A stretch of DNA of 64,000 bases from Planomonospora parontospora (GTDB lineage Bacteria > Actinomycetota > Actinomycetes > Streptosporangiales > Streptosporangiaceae), in assembly GCA_014647935.1 (NCBI GenBank), contig BMQD01000015.1, forward strand, positions 1 to 64,000, written 5' to 3'. Positions within the stretch are counted from its first letter, which is position 1. Each line of letters opens with the position of its first letter. A program made the position numbers and the translations under genes. Shown here piece by piece: positions 61,416 to 64,000 of the stretch. A model generated the notes under the pieces. That model worked only from the letters and a program-made list of their open reading frames with translations. It searched no databases and had not been told where the DNA came from.

Positions 61416-62180
61416 ATGATGACCAAGCACTTCCTCGGCGACACCGCCGTCCTGCTGGGACGGTCCCTGCGCCACATCGCGCGCAGCCCGGACACCATCG
61501 TCACGACGGCGGTCATGCCGATCGCCATGATGCTGATGTTCGTCTACGTCTTCGGCGGCGCGATCGACACCGGGTCGGACTCGTATGTGAACTACCTGCT
61601 GCCCGGCATCCTCCTCATCACGGTCGCCTCGGGCATCGCCTACACCGCCTACCGGCTGTTCATGGACATGAAAGGCGGCATCTTCGAGCGCTTCCAGTCC
61701 ATGCCGACCGCACGCTCGTCGGTGCTGTGGGCGCACGTGCTGACCTCGCTGGTCGCCAATGCGGTCTCACTGGTGGTCGTCGTGCTCGTCGCCCTGCTCA
61801 TGGGCTTCCGCTCGGCGGCGGGAGCGCCGGCATGGCTCGCGGCCGCCGGCATCCTGATCCTGTTCACCTTGGCACTGACCTGGATCGCCGTCATCCCCGG
61901 CCTGACCGCCAAGACCGTGGAAGGCGCGAGCGCGTTCTCCTACCCGCTCCTGTTCCTGCCGTTCCTCAGCTCGGCCTTCGTGCCCACCGACACCATGCCC
62001 GGCCCGGTGCGCGCCTTCGCCGAACACCAGCCGGTGACCTCCGTCGTCAACGCCCTGCGCGACCTGTTCACCCGGCAGCCGGTCGGTGCCGACATCTGGA
62101 TCGCCCTGGCCTGGTGCGTCGGCATCCTCGTCATCGCGTACGCCTTCGCCATGAACACCTACCGCCGCAAGATCTCCTAG
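61416..62180 (+). CDS. ABC-2 type transporter permease (DrrB-like)
   Basis: 254 residues. Six membrane segments are discernible, including IVTTAVMPIAMMLMFVYVFGGAI, YVNYLLPGILLITVASGIAYTA, AVSLVVVVLVALLMGF, WLAAAGILILFTLALTWIAVIPGL, FSYPLLFLPFLSSAFVP and IALAWCVGILVIAYAFAM. DrrB-type landmarks are YLLPGILLIT and AEHQPVTSVVNALRDLF. It forms the exporter with the preceding ATPase. Confidence 0.93.
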   Translation: MMTKHFLGDTAVLLGRSLRHIARSPDTIVTTAVMPIAMMLMFVYVFGGAIDTGSDSYVNYLLPGILLITVASGIAYTAYRLFMDMKGGIFERFQSMPTARSSVLWAHVLTSLVANAVSLVVVVLVALLMGFRSAAGAPAWLAAAGILILFTLALTWIAVIPGLTAKTVEGASAFSYPLLFLPFLSSAFVPTDTMPGPVRAFAEHQPVTSVVNALRDLFTRQPVGADIWIALAWCVGILVIAYAFAMNTYRRKIS

Positions 62181-62267
62181 CCCTTTCACCCGCGCCCGCC
62201 CCGATCCGGATCGAACGCGGCTTCCACCTTCACCGAAGACGCACTCCCCCCGAAACGAGGAGAGATC

Positions 62268-63476
62268 ATGAGCGAATCCCTGCACACCGTCACGGCGATG
62301 CCGGCGGAGCGCCGGCCCGGCTGCCCCTTCGACCCGCCCGAGGAGCTGACCCAGGCCCGCGAGCACGGCCCGATCAGCCGCCTCCCCTTCCCCAGCGGGC
62401 ACCAGGGCTGGCTGGTCACCGGCTATGACCTGGTCCGGTCGGCCCTGGCCGATGCGCGGTTCAGCTCCCGCAAGGAGCTCATGCGCCACCACCCGCTCAT
62501 CGACTACGGCGACATCGAGGTCCCCCCGGCGCCGCCCGGCGAGTTCCTGCTCATGGACGAACCCCAGCACAGCCGGTACCGCAAACCGCTGGCGGGCAAG
62601 TTCACCGCCCGGCGGATGCGGCTACTCACCGAACGCATCGAGCAGATCACCGCCGAGCACCTGGACGCCATGGCGCAGGCCGGACCGCCGGCCGACTTGG
62701 TGACCGCGTTCGCCAAGCCCATCCCCGTCATCGTGATCTGCGAACTGCTGGGCGTGCCGTACGCGGACCGGGGCCGCTTCCAGGAGAACATCGACGGATT
62801 CATGAACGGGGAGACCAGCGACGAGGAGCTGATCGCGGCCTACACCGCGGTCCAGGCCTACCTCTCGGAGCTGGTGGCCGCCAAGCGCGCCGACCCCACC
62901 GACGACGTGCTCAGCGACCTGCTCGACAGCGATCTGACCGACGAGGAACTGCGGGGCATCGCCCTGATCCTGCTGGCGGCCGGGTTCGACACCACCGCCA
63001 ACACGCTGGCCCTGGGCGCTTTCGCCCTCCTGCGCAACCCGGACCAGCTCGCCGCGCTGCGCGCCGAGCCCGCGCTCGCCGACCGGGCCGTCGAAGAGCT
63101 GCTGCGCTATCTGAGCGTCGCCAAGCAGTTCCACCGGGTCGCTCTGGAGGACGTCGAGCTGGGCGGCCACACCATCACGGCCGGCACGACGCTCATCCTG
63201 TCCCTCAACACCGCCAACCGCGACCCCGAGCGCTTCCCCGACCCCCACGTGCTCGACCTGCGCCGGAACGACGGCAGCCACCTGGCCTTCGGCCACGGTA
63301 TCCACCAGTGCCTCGGGCAGCAGCTGGCCCGCGTCGAGATGCGGGTCGCGCTCCCCGCGCTGGTCCGCCGCTTCCCCTCGCTGCGTCTGGCCGTACCGGC
63401 CGAAGAGGTCGCCCTGCGCCCGGAGGCCGCGGACATCCACGGGGTCAAGAGCCTCCCGGTCGCCTGGGACGCATGA
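62268..63476 (+). CDS. Cytochrome P450 (CYP105/107-like)
   Basis: 402 residues. I-helix LLAAGFDTTANTLALG, K-helix EELLRY, heme loop FGHGIHQCLGQQLAR with Cys348 as the thiolate ligand, and an N-terminal MDEPQHSRYRKPLAGKFT. Soluble bacterial class I P450 that needs ferredoxin partners, none of which is adjacent. It begins 87 bp after the ABC permease with GAGGAG upstream, so it may be part of the PadR-controlled operon and hydroxylate the drug exported by the transporter. Confidence 0.93.
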   Translation: MSESLHTVTAMPAERRPGCPFDPPEELTQAREHGPISRLPFPSGHQGWLVTGYDLVRSALADARFSSRKELMRHHPLIDYGDIEVPPAPPGEFLLMDEPQHSRYRKPLAGKFTARRMRLLTERIEQITAEHLDAMAQAGPPADLVTAFAKPIPVIVICELLGVPYADRGRFQENIDGFMNGETSDEELIAAYTAVQAYLSELVAAKRADPTDDVLSDLLDSDLTDEELRGIALILLAAGFDTTANTLALGAFALLRNPDQLAALRAEPALADRAVEELLRYLSVAKQFHRVALEDVELGGHTITAGTTLILSLNTANRDPERFPDPHVLDLRRNDGSHLAFGHGIHQCLGQQLARVEMRVALPALVRRFPSLRLAVPAEEVALRPEAADIHGVKSLPVAWDA

Positions 63477-63825
63477 CCGCGAGCCGGTGACGGGCACTCC
63501 GTTCCGCGACCCGGCCCCCCAGCGTGACGGCGGCCGACCCACGGCGGTCACCGTACGGCCCTACGGCGCGACGGTTACCAGCCAACTGTCCGGCCCTGCG
63601 GGGCGGCGGTTACCAGCCAGTGGGCCAAAAGAGCCGATTTCGCACGTTTATGCAGGCCACAGGCCTAACGATCACGACACGTCTATGTAACGCGCCCTTG
63701 CGGCCCGACCGTAAATCATTACCTTTGGTAATCAGACGATCATTTACGGTGAATCACCGCAGGTGCCGACCGCGTAGACGACCGCCCGGCGGGACGCCGT
63801 AGCCATCCAGAAGGGGGCCTTCCCC
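63477..63825. promoter_or_regulatory. Control region upstream of the YVTN gene
   Basis: 349 bp. It has a 13-bp direct repeat CGGTTACCAGCCA (63572-63584 and 63607-63619, 35 bp apart), then an AT-rich island with nested inverted repeats: outer CCGTAAAT/ATTTACGG (63709-63716, 63742-63749) and inner ATTACC/GGTAAT (63718-63723, 63727-63732). This is likely a promoter with regulator sites. Confidence 0.5.
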
Positions 63826-64000
63826 ATGCCCGCCGGTTCACCGCTCCGCCTCCCCTTCCTGCGCTCCGGACCCGCCCGCCGCGCCGCCGCGGCCACGGCC
63901 GACGCGTCCGCCGCGCTCCTCACCCTGGCCTACGTCGTCAACGGCGGTGACGGCACGGTGTCGGTCATCGACACGACCACCAACACCGTGACCGCCACCA
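63826..64000 (+). CDS. YVTN beta-propeller repeat protein, N-terminal part (cut by window end)
   Basis: The frame opens at ATG 63826 with AAGGGGGCC about eight bases upstream and is still open at the window end. About 58 residues are seen: an Arg-rich start (PLRLPFLRSGPARRAAAATAD) that may be a signal or Tat-like segment without RR, then AYVVNGGDGTVSVIDTTTNTVTAT, the classic YVTN repeat unit (V-N-x-x-D-x-T-V-S-V-I-D-T). Such proteins are secreted or surface beta-propellers. Confidence 0.75.
   Translation, partial: MPAGSPLRLPFLRSGPARRAAAATADASAALLTLAYVVNGGDGTVSVIDTTTNTVTAT

Overview
The window is high-GC DNA with typical actinomycete features: GTG and TTG starts, ATGA/GTGA/TTGA gene overlaps, many one- and two-component regulators, F420-type enzymes and large NRPS/PKS genes. 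The gene content fits a filamentous Streptosporangiales-type organism. A lone flagellar rod gene (flgB) with a FliA/WhiG-like promoter hints at a genus that makes motile spores. The genus assignment is inference.

Layout. 1-7068: a truncated GAF-sensor gene, flgB, and a 1761-residue Ser/Thr kinase-ATPase-GAF-diguanylate cyclase. 7145-12197: a secreted protein, a Ddn-type reductase, an SRPBCC protein, and an OmpR response regulator/histidine kinase/mini-lipoprotein operon. 12524-13561: an F420-dependent LLM oxidoreductase.

13688-36126 is a compact NRPS-PKS cluster bracketed by two strong hairpin terminators (13574-13600 and 36151-36178) and transcribed outward from one divergent promoter region (26104-26305). 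Leftward: a type II thioesterase carrying a decayed PPTase-like tail, an NRPS (A-T-C-A-T), and a type I PKS (KS-AT-KR-DH-ACP). Rightward: a remarkable 2229-residue protein C-A-T-TE-MFS-APH (peptide synthetase, release domain, exporter and aminoglycoside-phosphotransferase-like kinase in one chain) and a C-A-T NRPS with a TTG start. Adenylation pocket residues read by eye suggest Ser for the TE-bearing module and Gly for the last gene; the two A domains of the leftward NRPS are unassigned. The simplest assembly order is X1-X2-(malonyl unit, reduced and dehydrated)-Gly-Ser, released by a thioesterase whose apparent nucleophile is Cys rather than Ser. No MbtH, standalone PPTase or pathway regulator is seen, so those functions would come from elsewhere.

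36230-45403 is a set of small stress or xenobiotic-response units, most with a visible palindromic operator: MBL hydrolase/RibD-like reductase with divergent HxlR; an acyltransferase; nitronate monooxygenase/flavodoxin with divergent TetR; alpha/beta hydrolase; methyltransferase; VOC protein with divergent WYL regulator. 45498-46722 is a solitary TnpB element (IS200/IS605 type, no TnpA). 46885-53093: DUF488, a LysR-type effector domain without HTH paired with DUF5997, an MBL lactonase-like gene with divergent MerR, a GAF histidine kinase and an EAL phosphodiesterase. 53303-57021: a methyltransferase, an ABC-F ATPase with a long leader and operator, and a second MBL paralogue. 57125-64000: membrane-anchored and secreted proteins of unknown role, a STAS protein, a PadR/DUF1048/ABC transporter operon followed by a P450, and the start of a YVTN beta-propeller gene cut by the window end. 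I recognised no tRNA, rRNA or CRISPR array.
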